64,000 nt of DNA from Mesorhizobium sp. PAMC28654 (GTDB lineage: Bacteria > Pseudomonadota > Alphaproteobacteria > Rhizobiales > Rhizobiaceae): positions 992,001 through 1,056,000 of the forward strand of contig NZ_CP085135.1 in assembly GCF_020616515.1 (NCBI RefSeq), in the 5' to 3' direction. This document shows, piece after piece, positions 45,376 through 55,078 of this stretch. Under the pieces are notes generated by a model that was given only the letters and a program-made list of their open reading frames with translations, did not search any database and was not told the DNA's origin. A program made the position numbers and the translations under genes. The stretch's first letter is position 1; every line of letters starts with the position of its first letter.

Positions 45376-45396
45376 CTGATACCGCGGCAGTATCAG
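45376..45396. promoter_or_regulatory. inverted repeat before the MFS transporter gene
   Basis: CTGATAC (45376-45382) and GTATCAG (45390-45396) form a perfect seven-base dyad with a seven-base centre, 20 bases before the start codon. It could be an operator or a terminator stem of arcC; there is no T-run. Confidence 0.4.
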
Positions 45397-46070
45397 ACTG
45401 TTGGGGGAGGTTGATATGCAATATTTCAACAGGTCGGAAGATGCCCCCACCCACCTACCGACGGGAATTTGGGCACTTGGCTTCGTTTCGCTGTCGATGG
45501 ATGTCTCATCGGAGATGATTCACGCATTGCTGCCGGTCTATCTCGTCACCGTCTTGGGGGCATCGATGGCGACGGTCGGCACTATCGAAGGCATTGCCGA
45601 AGCGACGGCCGCGATCACCAAGGTCTTCTCCGGTGCGCTGTCCGATCGGATGGGAAAGCGCAAGTTTCTGGCCGTCATCGGTTACGGCTTGGCCGCCGTC
45701 ACCAAGCCGGTGTTCCCATTGGCCTCCTCGATCGGCTGGCTGGTGGCGGCACGCTTTGTCGACCGCATCGGCAAGGGCATCCGTGATGCACCCCGTGACG
45801 CTCTGATTGCAGACATTTCTCCACCTCACTTGAGTGGCGCGAGTTTCGGGCTTCGTCAGTCGCTTGACACGGTTGGGGCATTTGTCGGGCCGCTCCTGGC
45901 GATTGGCTTCATGTGGCTGACCTCCAATCAGTTTCGGATCGTGTTCTGGATCGCTGTACTCCCTGGCTTTCTCGCGGTTGCGATACTGGCCATTGCCGTC
46001 CGTGAGCCGGCTCGACCGGCAGATTTGCGGCAAGTGCGCGCTCCCTTGAGCCTGCCTGAACTGCGCCACC

Positions 46071-47128
46071 TAGAGCAAAATCCGAGCGGATAGAATCGAT
46101 AGGGGTTTCGTTGGGATTGGAAATCTGATTCAGCATATCTGCTGGATTCGGAGGCCGGCATGGCATGGCGAAATCCTTATCGGAAGATTTGCGGGCTCGG
46201 GTGGTCGCAGCGGTTGATGGCGGCCTGTCGCGACGGGCGGCAGCGGCGCGATTTGGCGTGGCGGCGGCAAGCTCGGTGCGTTGGGTCCGGGAATGGCGCG
46301 AGACCGGAGCCACCTGCGCAAAGCCGCAGGGCGGCGACAGGCGGTCCCACCGCGTTGAAGCGTATCGCGACATCATCCTGGCGGCGATCGAGAGGCGGGT
46401 GGACATCACGCTGGTCGAACTCGCCGAGTTGCTGCGACAGGAGCATGGCGCGTCGTTTGCGACGAGCACGATCTGGCGGTTTCTCGATCGTCACTCCATG
46501 ACCTTCAAAAAAAACGGCGCACGCCAGCGAGCAGGAGCGGCCAGACGTGGCGGCGCGACGAAACGCCTGGTTCGACGCCCAGCCCGATCTTGATCCCGAG
46601 CATCTGGTCTTCATCGACGAGACCGGAGCCTCGACAAAGATGGCTCGACTGCGGGGGCGCACGAAGCGCGGGATGCGGTGCCGATCGCCAATCCCGCATG
46701 GCCATTGGAAGACGACGACGTTCACCGGCGCCCTGCGCCTCACTGGCATGACCGCGCCAATGGTCCTGGACGGCCCGATGACTGGCGAATGGTTTGTCGC
46801 CTATGTCGAGCAGGTTCTCGTGCCGACGCTGCGGCCCGACGATGTCGTGATCCTCGACAACCTGCCGGCGCACAAAAGCGCAGCCGCCCGTGTGGCGATC
46901 GAAGCAACCGGCGCAAGGATGATGTTCCTCCCGCCCTATTCCCCCGACTTCAACCCGATCGAGAACGCCTTTTCCAAGCTGAAATCGATTCTACGCAAAG
47001 CCGCCGCACGAACCGTCGCGGAATTGTGGGATACCATCAGCGCCGCACTGCCTTGCTTCACACCAACCGAGTGCGCCAACTACTTCGCCGCAACAGGATA
47101 TGAGCCGGAATGATCAGATTCTGCTCTA
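46071..47128 (+). mobile_element. IS630-family element, copy B
   Basis: A 1058-base element is bounded by duplicated TA and the same terminal repeats as copy A (19671-20725). It has the TCG triplet that copy A lacks. It is inserted in an MFS transporter gene. The two copies are direct repeats about 26.4 kb apart. Confidence 0.92.
46165..47113 (+). CDS. IS630-family transposase, two frames joined by slippage (copy B)
   Basis: OrfA (46165-46593) has the HTH part and OrfB (to 47113, +1 frame) the DDE domain (HLVFIDETGAS, VILDNLPAHKS, PYSPDFNPIENAFS). The frames meet at eight A residues (46507-46514). The sequence matches copy A except for one additional codon (RARVVAAVDGG here, RARVAAVDGG in A). 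The enzyme appears complete if slippage occurs. Confidence 0.88.
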
Positions 47129-47816
47129 GGCTCGGCCTTCTGGCTCGTTGTCTGCGTCGCCACCGTGTTCACGTTGGCCAGATTCAGCGAAGCCTTTCTC
47201 ATATTGCGCGCGCAAGGCATGGGTTTGCCGATCGTTCTTATCCCCCTCGTCCTCGTGGTCATGAATGTGGTCTACTCGCTCGCCGCCTATCCGGCAGGTG
47301 CGCTCTCCGACCGCGTCAATCGCCTGACCATGCTGATTCTCGGCTTCGTGATCCTTATTGCCGCCGACCTTGTTCTGGCGCTCCCTCAAAACCTTGCCGC
47401 TGTGGCGCTCGGCGTGGCCCTGTGGGGCCTGCATCTGGGATTTACGCAGGGGCTTCTGGCAACGCTCGTCGCTGATACCGCGCCGCCGGAACTCAGAGGC
47501 ACCGCCTTCGGGATGTTCAACCTGGCTGGTGGCCTTGCGCTTCTGGCCGCCAGCGTAATGGCAGGCACACTCTGGGACACTTTTGGCCCGGAGATGACCT
47601 TCCTGGCGGGCGCGGGCTTAACGGCGCTGGCTCTGCTTGGTCTCTGCTTTGTTCGGTGGCGTGTACCGACCCTAGGACATGATCGAAGGACGGAGACAAA
47701 AGAAAGCGCGGTGCCGTCGCAAAATTCAATCATAAAGAAACACGGGCGCCGATCGCACCAATGAAGCAGTGCCGAGTGCATCGGATGGAAACCAACCGAA
47801 CGCAATGCAACGCTTA

Positions 47817-47830
47817 TTGACCCGGATCAA
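47817..47830. promoter_or_regulatory. FNR/FixK-type anaerobox for the host-attachment-like gene
   Basis: TTGACCCGGATCAA matches TTGA-N6-TCAA and lies 57 bases before the start codon at 47888. Confidence 0.78.
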
Positions 47831-47887
47831 AACCCGAACTGGTTGTCCAATGTATGGTTTGCAATTAGCGATTTGAACGAGGCTGCC

Positions 47888-48358
47888 ATGAAACCGCAGA
47901 AGATTTGGGTCCTGGTTGCGGATGAAGCACGCGCACGAATTCTGCGCAATGTCTTGTCCGCAGGGGAACCGCCCGACGAACGTGAAGATTTGGTGTTCCA
48001 TTCCGCGCGGCGGCAGTTGCGCGAGATCATGGCCGACAAGCCGGGCCGCAGCTTCGCTTCATCGGGAGTCTGCCGGTCGACGATGGAGTATCACTCTGAG
48101 CCGGTGCGCGAGGAGGATCGGGCCTTTGCTGCAAAGCTTGCCGGCACGCTGCACAACCATCATCTCGCCGGAGATTTCGATCAACTCGTCGTTGCTGCCG
48201 CCCCCCAGATGCTGGGCGACCTTCGCCAAGCTTTTCCGGAAAGCCTGCGCAAGGCAACGGCTGCAGAAATAGCCAAAGATTTCACGAAGCTGCCGACACA
48301 TAAACTTCGGGATGCGATCCGGAAGCTCGAAATCAAGCACCTGTCCGTGGATGAATGA
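47888..48358 (+). CDS. host attachment family protein (first copy)
   Basis: This 156-residue protein matches the Host_attach family (PF10116): MKPQKIWVLVADEARARILR at the N-terminus, a variable middle, then FDQLVVAAAPQMLGDLRQAF and FTKLPTHKLRDAIRKL. The fold is related to release-factor eRF1 domain 2/baeRF proteins; the name comes from a plant-attachment phenotype but the molecular role is unknown. It has its own anaerobox and stands as one gene before groEL. Confidence 0.9.
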   Translation: MKPQKIWVLVADEARARILRNVLSAGEPPDEREDLVFHSARRQLREIMADKPGRSFASSGVCRSTMEYHSEPVREEDRAFAAKLAGTLHNHHLAGDFDQLVVAAAPQMLGDLRQAFPESLRKATAAEIAKDFTKLPTHKLRDAIRKLEIKHLSVDE

Positions 48359-48423
48359 GCAGCCGGTCCAGCGGCCTTGACCAAACGATCATCGATTCCG
48401 GTCAAGATGGCTGCGGATCCCGA

Positions 48424-48437
48424 TTGATGCGTATCAA
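48424..48437. promoter_or_regulatory. FNR/FixK-type anaerobox for the variant groEL
   Basis: TTGATGCGTATCAA is a TTGAT-N4-ATCAA palindrome 54 bases before the groEL start at 48492. Confidence 0.78.
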
Positions 48438-48491
48438 AGCCGGCTGAACGCATGCCTGTTAGCTAGGATGCATCGAAGCTCGGAGATCGTC

Positions 48492-50114
<1,623 letters not shown>

Positions 50115-50160
50115 GCGTGTTGTCGCGCCCGCAGATGTCGACGTTCAACGAGGTACGGAA

Positions 50161-50691
50161 ATGAAGGAACTGCCGCTTGCCGAGGTATATCGGCTAATAG
50201 AGCCCGGTCCTGTCGTTCTGCTGACGACCCGGGCCAGAGGCCGCGCCAATGTCATGACCATGTCGTGGCACATGATGGTGGAGTTCACCCCGCCGACGAT
50301 TGCATGTGTCGTTTCTAGCGGCGACTTCTCTTTTGCCGCGTTGCGCGACACCAAGGAGTGCGTGATCGCGATTCCGGCCGTGGGGCTGGCGGAAAAGGTC
50401 GTGGAGATAGGCAATTGCTCAGGCCGGGACAGGGACAAGTTCGCGACGATCTGGCTGACGCCGCTGCTGGCCGAGGGTGTCGCTGCACCCCTGGTCGCCG
50501 AATGTTTTGCCAATCTCGAATGTCGCGTCGTCGATACCCGGCTTGTCAACAAATACAATCTTTTCGTTCTGGAGGTCGTGAAGGCCTGGGTTGATCCGGC
50601 GCAGCCAAAGCCGAAGACCATCCACCACGTTGGAAACGGAGCCTTCGTGGTGGACGGAGAGATCGTCCATTTCGAGTCGAATATGCCTTGA
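50161..50691 (+). CDS. flavin reductase family protein
   Basis: This 176-residue FMN-binding split-barrel protein has the pattern GPVVLLTTRARGRANVMTMS, PPTIACVVSS and NLECRVVDTRLVNKYNLFVL. Such proteins reduce or bind flavin and may act with oxygenases or as redox sensors. It starts 46 bases after groEL on the same strand and is likely in its operon. The partner is unknown. Confidence 0.9.
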   Translation: MKELPLAEVYRLIEPGPVVLLTTRARGRANVMTMSWHMMVEFTPPTIACVVSSGDFSFAALRDTKECVIAIPAVGLAEKVVEIGNCSGRDRDKFATIWLTPLLAEGVAAPLVAECFANLECRVVDTRLVNKYNLFVLEVVKAWVDPAQPKPKTIHHVGNGAFVVDGEIVHFESNMP

Positions 50692-50701
50692 GGTCGGCCG
50701 C

Positions 50702-50715
50702 TTGATCGGCGTCAA
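50702..50715. promoter_or_regulatory. FNR/FixK-type anaerobox for the first universal stress protein
   Basis: TTGATCGGCGTCAA matches TTGA-N6-TCAA and lies 66 bases before the ATG at 50782. Confidence 0.75.
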
Positions 50716-50781
50716 GGAGCGCAATGCCTTGCATGGTCTAGTTTCAGCTCATCCGATCAATACAAAAGAAGAGCGCCACCG

Positions 50782-51592
50782 ATGAGCTACAAATGTGGAC
50801 ATAGACGGTCCAATCGGGCCGATCATAAAGATCGCCGTCGATCTTGCCAGGCGTTTCGAGGCTCGGCTGATCGGCTTCTGCGCAGCTGATGCACCCTTGC
50901 CGGTGACGATGGCGCCTGAGGGTGCCGCGATAGCCGCCGAGGTCTGGCAGCAATTGAGGGATGACATCCAGAAGCGGTTCAAGGACCTGCACGCGCAGTT
51001 TGACAGCCTGGTTGCAGGGTCAGTGGCGACCGAATGGCGCGATGCGCTCGGCAACCCCAACCACGCCCTGGTCGCGACATCGAGGATCGCGGATCTTATC
51101 ATCACCGGCGCCTCTCAAGGGGCTTCCACCGGAGATTCCTATCGGACCGTCGATCCTGGCAGCTTCGTGCTGCGCGCCGGCAGGCCGTTGCTGATTGCGT
51201 CAAGCGGCACCGAGCATGCGCCGTCAGGCAGGATCGTGGTCGCCTGGAAGGATACGCGCGAAGCGAGGCGCGCGGTTGCTGACGCCGTGCCGCTGATGGC
51301 GATGCCAGACGAGGTGATCGTGGTCACGGTCAATTCCGAGCCCAGCGACAGGACCGGGGCCGGCATCAACGATGTCGCGACCTTCCTGGCCACGCATGGC
51401 ATCACGGCTCGCAGTGAAGTGCTGAAGGCTGATGACGAGAGCGCCCAGCTGGTCGACTTCCTGAGCACCGCCAATGCCGACCTGATCGTGTCGGGCGCCT
51501 ACGGGCACAGTCGGATTAGGGAATGGGTATTCGGCGGCGTTACCCGCTCACTGCTCGACGACAGCCGGCTCTGCCGCTTCATGTCAAGCTGA
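50782..51592 (+). pseudogene. universal stress protein with a damaged N-terminus
   Basis: Two UspA domains are read from 50795 (GTG): FEARLIGFCAADAPLPVTMA, RPLLIASSGTEHAPSG, and the nucleotide-binding end SGAYGHSRIREWVFGGVTRS. The natural start is MSYK at 50782, which is in another frame. Compared with the paralogue at 61317 (MIFNTIMVQLDVDSP), about five residues of the first strand are missing together with the frame. The protein could be made from GTG 50795 without its first beta strand; otherwise it is a recent pseudogene. It is the target of an anaerobox. Confidence 0.6.
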
Positions 51593-51680
51593 TCGTCCGC
51601 CACCCGCCACGTCCGATGGTGTGTTCATCAGCCACATCCCAGCCACGGGCGTCGGCTTGGGGCTGCCAGTGAGAATAGCA

Positions 51681-51908
51681 ATGCCCTATGCGACCGAGAA
51701 GGATCTTCCACCGTCCGTCAGCGCGCATCTGCCCTTGCATGCCCAGGAAATCTTTCGCGCTGCCTTCAACAACGCCTGGGACGAATATGCCGACCGAGGT
51801 GAAGGGCGCGAGGAAATAGCCCACCGCGTAGCCTGGGCTGCCGTGAAGCGCCTTTATCGCAAGGAAGGAGCGACTGGGTGCCGTTGTGAGCAGCCTCGTG
51901 CAATTTGA
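51681..51908 (+). CDS. ChaB-like protein
   Basis: This 75-residue protein has the ChaB pattern: MPYATEKDLPPSVSAHLPLH, then QEIFRAAFNNAWDEYADRGE and the end AHRVAWAAVKRLYRKEG. ChaB is a small regulator associated with cation transport in Escherichia coli; in rhizobia its role is unclear. The ATG at 51681 is the family start. It follows the universal stress protein by about 90 bases. Confidence 0.85.
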   Translation: MPYATEKDLPPSVSAHLPLHAQEIFRAAFNNAWDEYADRGEGREEIAHRVAWAAVKRLYRKEGATGCRCEQPRAI

Positions 51909-51918
51909 TCGAAATCAA
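51905..51918. promoter_or_regulatory. FNR/FixK-type anaerobox for the small gene at 51989
   Basis: TTGATCGAAATCAA is a TTGAT-N4-ATCAA palindrome 70 bases before the start at 51989; it overlaps the chaB stop. Confidence 0.75.
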
Positions 51919-51988
51919 AGCCATCCCTGCCGCTTCATTTATAGGATTTGCGATCAGGCCACTTAGATACTTTGATAATGCGGGTTCA

Positions 51989-52204
51989 ATGACGGACATC
52001 GTCGCGAGGCTTCTCAATGCGTGCAACGCGGAGAAGAACAAGGGAGCGGACTTTCCGACGATCTGGAAAGACATCCTGAAGGCGCACCCTTATGTCGCGG
52101 GATCGCCGATCCAGGACAGCGGTAGGGACGGTCCCTTATTGAGAATCCCCCTGATCACCGGGCAGGTTCTTGTCTTTCTCGGTTCGAATTTCTCGCTACT
52201 CTAG
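51989..52204 (+). CDS. hypothetical protein under an anaerobox
   Basis: This 71-residue protein (MTDIVARLLNACNAEKNKGA, DFPTIWKDILKAHPYVAGSP) is compact and balanced. No domain is recognised. The ATG at 51989 is chosen over a frame start inside the anaerobox. The regulated position suggests a real low-oxygen-induced small protein. About 180 bases with no visible gene follow it. Confidence 0.6.
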   Translation: MTDIVARLLNACNAEKNKGADFPTIWKDILKAHPYVAGSPIQDSGRDGPLLRIPLITGQVLVFLGSNFSLL

Positions 52205-52388
52205 CCGTAGCAGCTGCCATTTGTCGGGCATGCAGCAGAAGTGCCCTTCCCAATCTCGGCTAGCATGCCAGCGACATCCCCATCCGGGAAGCCCTCGCGA
52301 TGCTGGCCGATTCGCCCAGGATCGCCGCTGCAAAAGGCTCGCGACGATCGTCGGAATCAGCAAGGTCTGGTCATGATCTGGGAGGGAC

Positions 52389-52793
52389 TCAAGCCGCCGC
52401 CAACATGTTCTTGATGGCTTCGACGGAATGTTTCGCGAGATCCTTGCCGACCTCGCCGACCAGCTTTGCCTTCAGCGAAGCCTGGAAGTGCTTGCGCAGT
52501 TCGCCCAGCGTGCGCGGATCGGCGACCACCACTACGTGCTCGAACGCTTCCGTCAGCGCCTCGCGATTGAGATACTCAGCCACGGCCGCGGCAAAGTCGT
52601 CTTCCCGCAGGCGAGAGTCGTCGGGATTGGCAGTGGAACTGCGATGACGTCCGCCCGAGCCGGTGTTGGGCGCGTGCAGCCCCAACTCGGGCAGTTCGAC
52701 CAGATCGATCCGAGGTTCGTGACCCTTGCTGCGGAAGAGGCGCAGCTTCTCGCCGTCTGTAACCGCGACGAGGGTACCATTAGCCAGAATCAT
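52389..52793 (-). CDS. host attachment family protein (second copy)
   Basis: This 134-residue protein resembles the one at 47888: an N-terminal strand MILANGTLVAVTDGEKLRLF, a variable middle SGGRHRSSTANPDDSRL, and the C-terminal EHVVVVADPRTLGELRKHFQ with LVGEVGKDLAKHSVEAIKNM. GGAGAAAC precedes its ATG. It lies 151 bases after the second BON gene on the same strand and may share its promoter. Confidence 0.88.
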   Translation of the reverse strand: MILANGTLVAVTDGEKLRLFRSKGHEPRIDLVELPELGLHAPNTGSGGRHRSSTANPDDSRLREDDFAAAVAEYLNREALTEAFEHVVVVADPRTLGELRKHFQASLKAKLVGEVGKDLAKHSVEAIKNMLAAA

Positions 52794-52944
52794 TTTGTTT
52801 CTCCTTTGACATGGATCGAACTCCAACGCGTTCTCTCGCCATCATTGGCCATGATATTCGCCGCCGAATGCACTTCGGCGGTATAGATGCGTCGCGCAGT
52901 ATCGCCGCGGCAGCCAATCCGGCTGCCGCGGCGCGACTGGACCG

Positions 52945-53592
52945 TCAGATGATCGAGATCCGATCTTCCACCATCCGCACACCCGGTGACGACCAGGCGG
53001 CGCGCTCCGCGGCCTGGCGGTCGGACCAAGCCTTGACCTTGCCTTCGAGCGTTACCCTCCCGTCCGAGACCTGGACGCGGATGGCCTGTGCCTCGGTTTC
53101 GGCATCACGCTTCAGCGCATCCTCGATGCGCTTCTTGATGTCGGTTCCCGAGGCACGTGGGGTGATTTCGATCTGGTTGGCCACGCCGACAACGCCTGCC
53201 AGCCCGCGCACGGCCTCGGCCGCGGCGTTCTTCTGATACTGCCATTCAACCTTGCCGGTCAGGGTGATCCAGCCATCCTGCACCTTGACCTGCACCTTGT
53301 CTTTCGGAATGGAGACATTCCAGGTGACCGCATTGACCGCTCGCTTGGCGATCTCGTCGTCGGCGGTTCCCTTCTGTCCAATCAACCGGACTTCGATTTC
53401 CTCGGCGATGCCCTTCACGCCCTTGATGCGCTTGACGACATTTTCGGCGGTTGTCTTTTCCCAGTAGGAAGAAACATGCCCTGTAAGGGTGACGATGCCA
53501 TCTTCCGCAGCGACGCCGATGTGGGCGGCATCAATGCTCGGCTCGAACTCCAACTCGTCGAGAATGTTCTGACGCAGCGTTAAATCCATCAT
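52945..53592 (-). CDS. three-BON-domain protein (second copy)
   Basis: This 215-residue protein is a close paralogue of 39760-40407, of equal length, with three BON repeats (DGIVTLTGHVSSYWEKTTAE, DGWITLTGKVEWQYQKNAAA, DGRVTLEGKVKAWSDRQAAE). It lacks a signal peptide. An anaerobox lies 67 bases before its start. The duplication within one window suggests dosage or partner specialisation. Confidence 0.92.
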   Translation of the reverse strand: MMDLTLRQNILDELEFEPSIDAAHIGVAAEDGIVTLTGHVSSYWEKTTAENVVKRIKGVKGIAEEIEVRLIGQKGTADDEIAKRAVNAVTWNVSIPKDKVQVKVQDGWITLTGKVEWQYQKNAAAEAVRGLAGVVGVANQIEITPRASGTDIKKRIEDALKRDAETEAQAIRVQVSDGRVTLEGKVKAWSDRQAAERAAWSSPGVRMVEDRISII

Positions 53593-53659
53593 GATCCGTC
53601 TCCTTTTGTTTGGGGTTTAGCACCCCACTAAAACGAAGCATCCTCTGCGTAGCGGCTCA

Positions 53660-53673
53660 TTGATCTGGCTCAA
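53660..53673. promoter_or_regulatory. FNR/FixK-type anaerobox for the second BON gene
   Basis: TTGATCTGGCTCAA, identical to the site at 33658, lies 67 bases before the BON start at 53592 (minus strand). Confidence 0.78.
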
Positions 53674-53745
53674 CAGTCGCCGATTTTTCGAACCGGAAAC
53701 CTCAACCGGTAAACCGGCAACCCCAAACTGCCCGACCTGGGGCAG

Positions 53746-54297
53746 TTAGCGGCCCCAGATGATCAGCGGCTCATCTCTTGGCGTCGCAGACAGTAACTTT
53801 TGCACCCGGCCGACAATGATGGGGGCAACCGGTCTCAGTGCGGGGGGAATACCAAGCTCCTTCTTCACTGACGTCGCGTTGAGCCAGGGCCGAGACAACC
53901 CGATCCAGCATGTGCCTAGACCCTGGGCATGAGCCGCCAGCATGAGATTCTGCCCGGCAAGGCAGCAATCCTCGTCGGACTGCCGCTCTTCATTCTTCGC
54001 GCAGATCATGATCAGGGCCGGTGCATCGTGGAAAATCTTGAACTCCTTGTCGGCAAAATGACCAGCAAGCGGTGACCCTTTGGGCAGATTGTCGATGGTG
54101 TAGCGCTTGGCCTCATCCGACAATCCCTGCAAACGCGCGGAGCCGTTGACCACAACAAAGGCCCATGGCTGAAGGTTCATGGCGCTCGGCGCCAAAGTGG
54201 CAGCTTCGATCAACTCGCGGATCAGATCGTTGTCGATCTGCTCGTCAGTGTAGGAACGGACCGCTCGCCGCGTCCGCAACGCTTCCATCAGTTCCAT
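53746..54297 (-). CDS. nitroreductase family protein
   Basis: This 183-residue FMN enzyme has the nitroreductase fold: N-terminal MELMEALRTRRAVRSYTDEQ (with the conserved Arg-x-Arg FMN contact), LAPSAMNLQPWAFVVVNG, and GLGTCWIGLSRPWLNATSVK. It reduces nitro compounds, quinones or flavins with NAD(P)H. It lies upstream of the BON gene on the same strand, 153 bases away and beyond the anaerobox, so it is a separate unit. No clear anaerobox precedes it. Confidence 0.93.
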   Translation of the reverse strand: MELMEALRTRRAVRSYTDEQIDNDLIRELIEAATLAPSAMNLQPWAFVVVNGSARLQGLSDEAKRYTIDNLPKGSPLAGHFADKEFKIFHDAPALIMICAKNEERQSDEDCCLAGQNLMLAAHAQGLGTCWIGLSRPWLNATSVKKELGIPPALRPVAPIIVGRVQKLLSATPRDEPLIIWGR

Positions 54298-54559
54298 AGA
54301 GCACCTTCAGGGACACCCGTTACAGGGAATGCTTCAATCACGTTGTATTCTGGCATGTGTTTTCGCGGATCGCTTTGCCTTGAATCAATCCGGCGATCCC
54401 CGACACCGTCTATGCTGATGCTCAATTTTGGATACACCGCATGGCGACCATGTTCTGCAGGTCCGCCAGCGCGGTCAGTTCTGCTGAACATGGAGGATCC
54501 GACCGTCGCATTGGCCTTGATGCGGAGCACCACCACTCACGTCGGCGACTAGCCGACTG

Positions 54560-55078
54560 TCATGAGGTGGCGGAAGCGCCCACAAGCCAATGGTGTCGCA
54601 TGCTGTCCAGTGTCTCGGCGATGTCGCCGGCCTCGACTTTGACAAGATCCGTGTGACCAAAACCCAAGGTGTAGTCGAGTACAGAGATGATCGTGGGCCG
54701 CACTTTAAACAGCTTCACTGGGGTAGCCTCACCGGGCTGGATAGCCGGTATCTGCGGAAAGCGCTGCACCATCAAGCGACCAACCTCGGTGAGTTCCGAA
54801 GGCACAACGACCTCCGTGGCGGTCGCTGCCATCGACAGTCCCTTGATCTCCAGCCAATTCTCGTACGGCGCAGTCATGGCCACCGAGACGCGTGGATCGC
54901 GAGAAATATTGACTGCCTTCTGCGATCCGGCACCACAGCCGAAATAGAGCAGCAGACCGTCGTGGACGAATGAGACCACCGTCGCCTGGGGCGAGCCGTC
55001 GGAGCGGGTCGTTGCAATCGTCATGTCCATGCACCGCGCCAGGATGTTGATCATCTTCTTCTGAAGCTCGTGTTTCAT
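54560..55078 (-). CDS. pyridoxamine 5'-phosphate oxidase-like flavoprotein
   Basis: This 172-residue protein of the PNPOx-like split-barrel family ([60 protein letters not shown]) probably binds FMN or F420-like/haem cofactors. Its ATG overlaps the FtsH stop as ATGA, so it is translated with FtsH. A true vitamin B6 role is unlikely given the divergence; a redox function under low oxygen is inferred. Confidence 0.88.
   Translation of the reverse strand: MKHELQKKMINILARCMDMTIATTRSDGSPQATVVSFVHDGLLLYFGCGAGSQKAVNISRDPRVSVAMTAPYENWLEIKGLSMAATATEVVVPSELTEVGRLMVQRFPQIPAIQPGEATPVKLFKVRPTIISVLDYTLGFGHTDLVKVEAGDIAETLDSMRHHWLVGASATS

Larger units (their letters stand above)
45416..47764 (+). pseudogene. 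MFS transporter gene interrupted by IS630 copy B
   Basis: The 5' part (45416-46072) encodes MQYFNRSEDAPTHLPTGIWA, the MFS loop GALSDRMGKRKFLAVIGYGL and FVDRIGKGIRDAPRDALIAD. The 3' part (47129-47764) holds the second half (YPAGALSDRVNRLTMLILGF, GMFNLAGGLALLAASVMAGT). Removing the IS and one TA restores one frame of 430 residues (reading LRHL-GSAFWLVV over the join), a 12-helix drug/metabolite exporter-like MFS protein. GGGGGAGG precedes the ATG. It lies after arcC in the same direction. Confidence 0.88.

Noticed and set aside
19671..47128. Composite transposon bounded by the two IS630 copies
   Set aside because: Each copy has its own TA duplication and each target gene rejoins perfectly, so the copies inserted independently.
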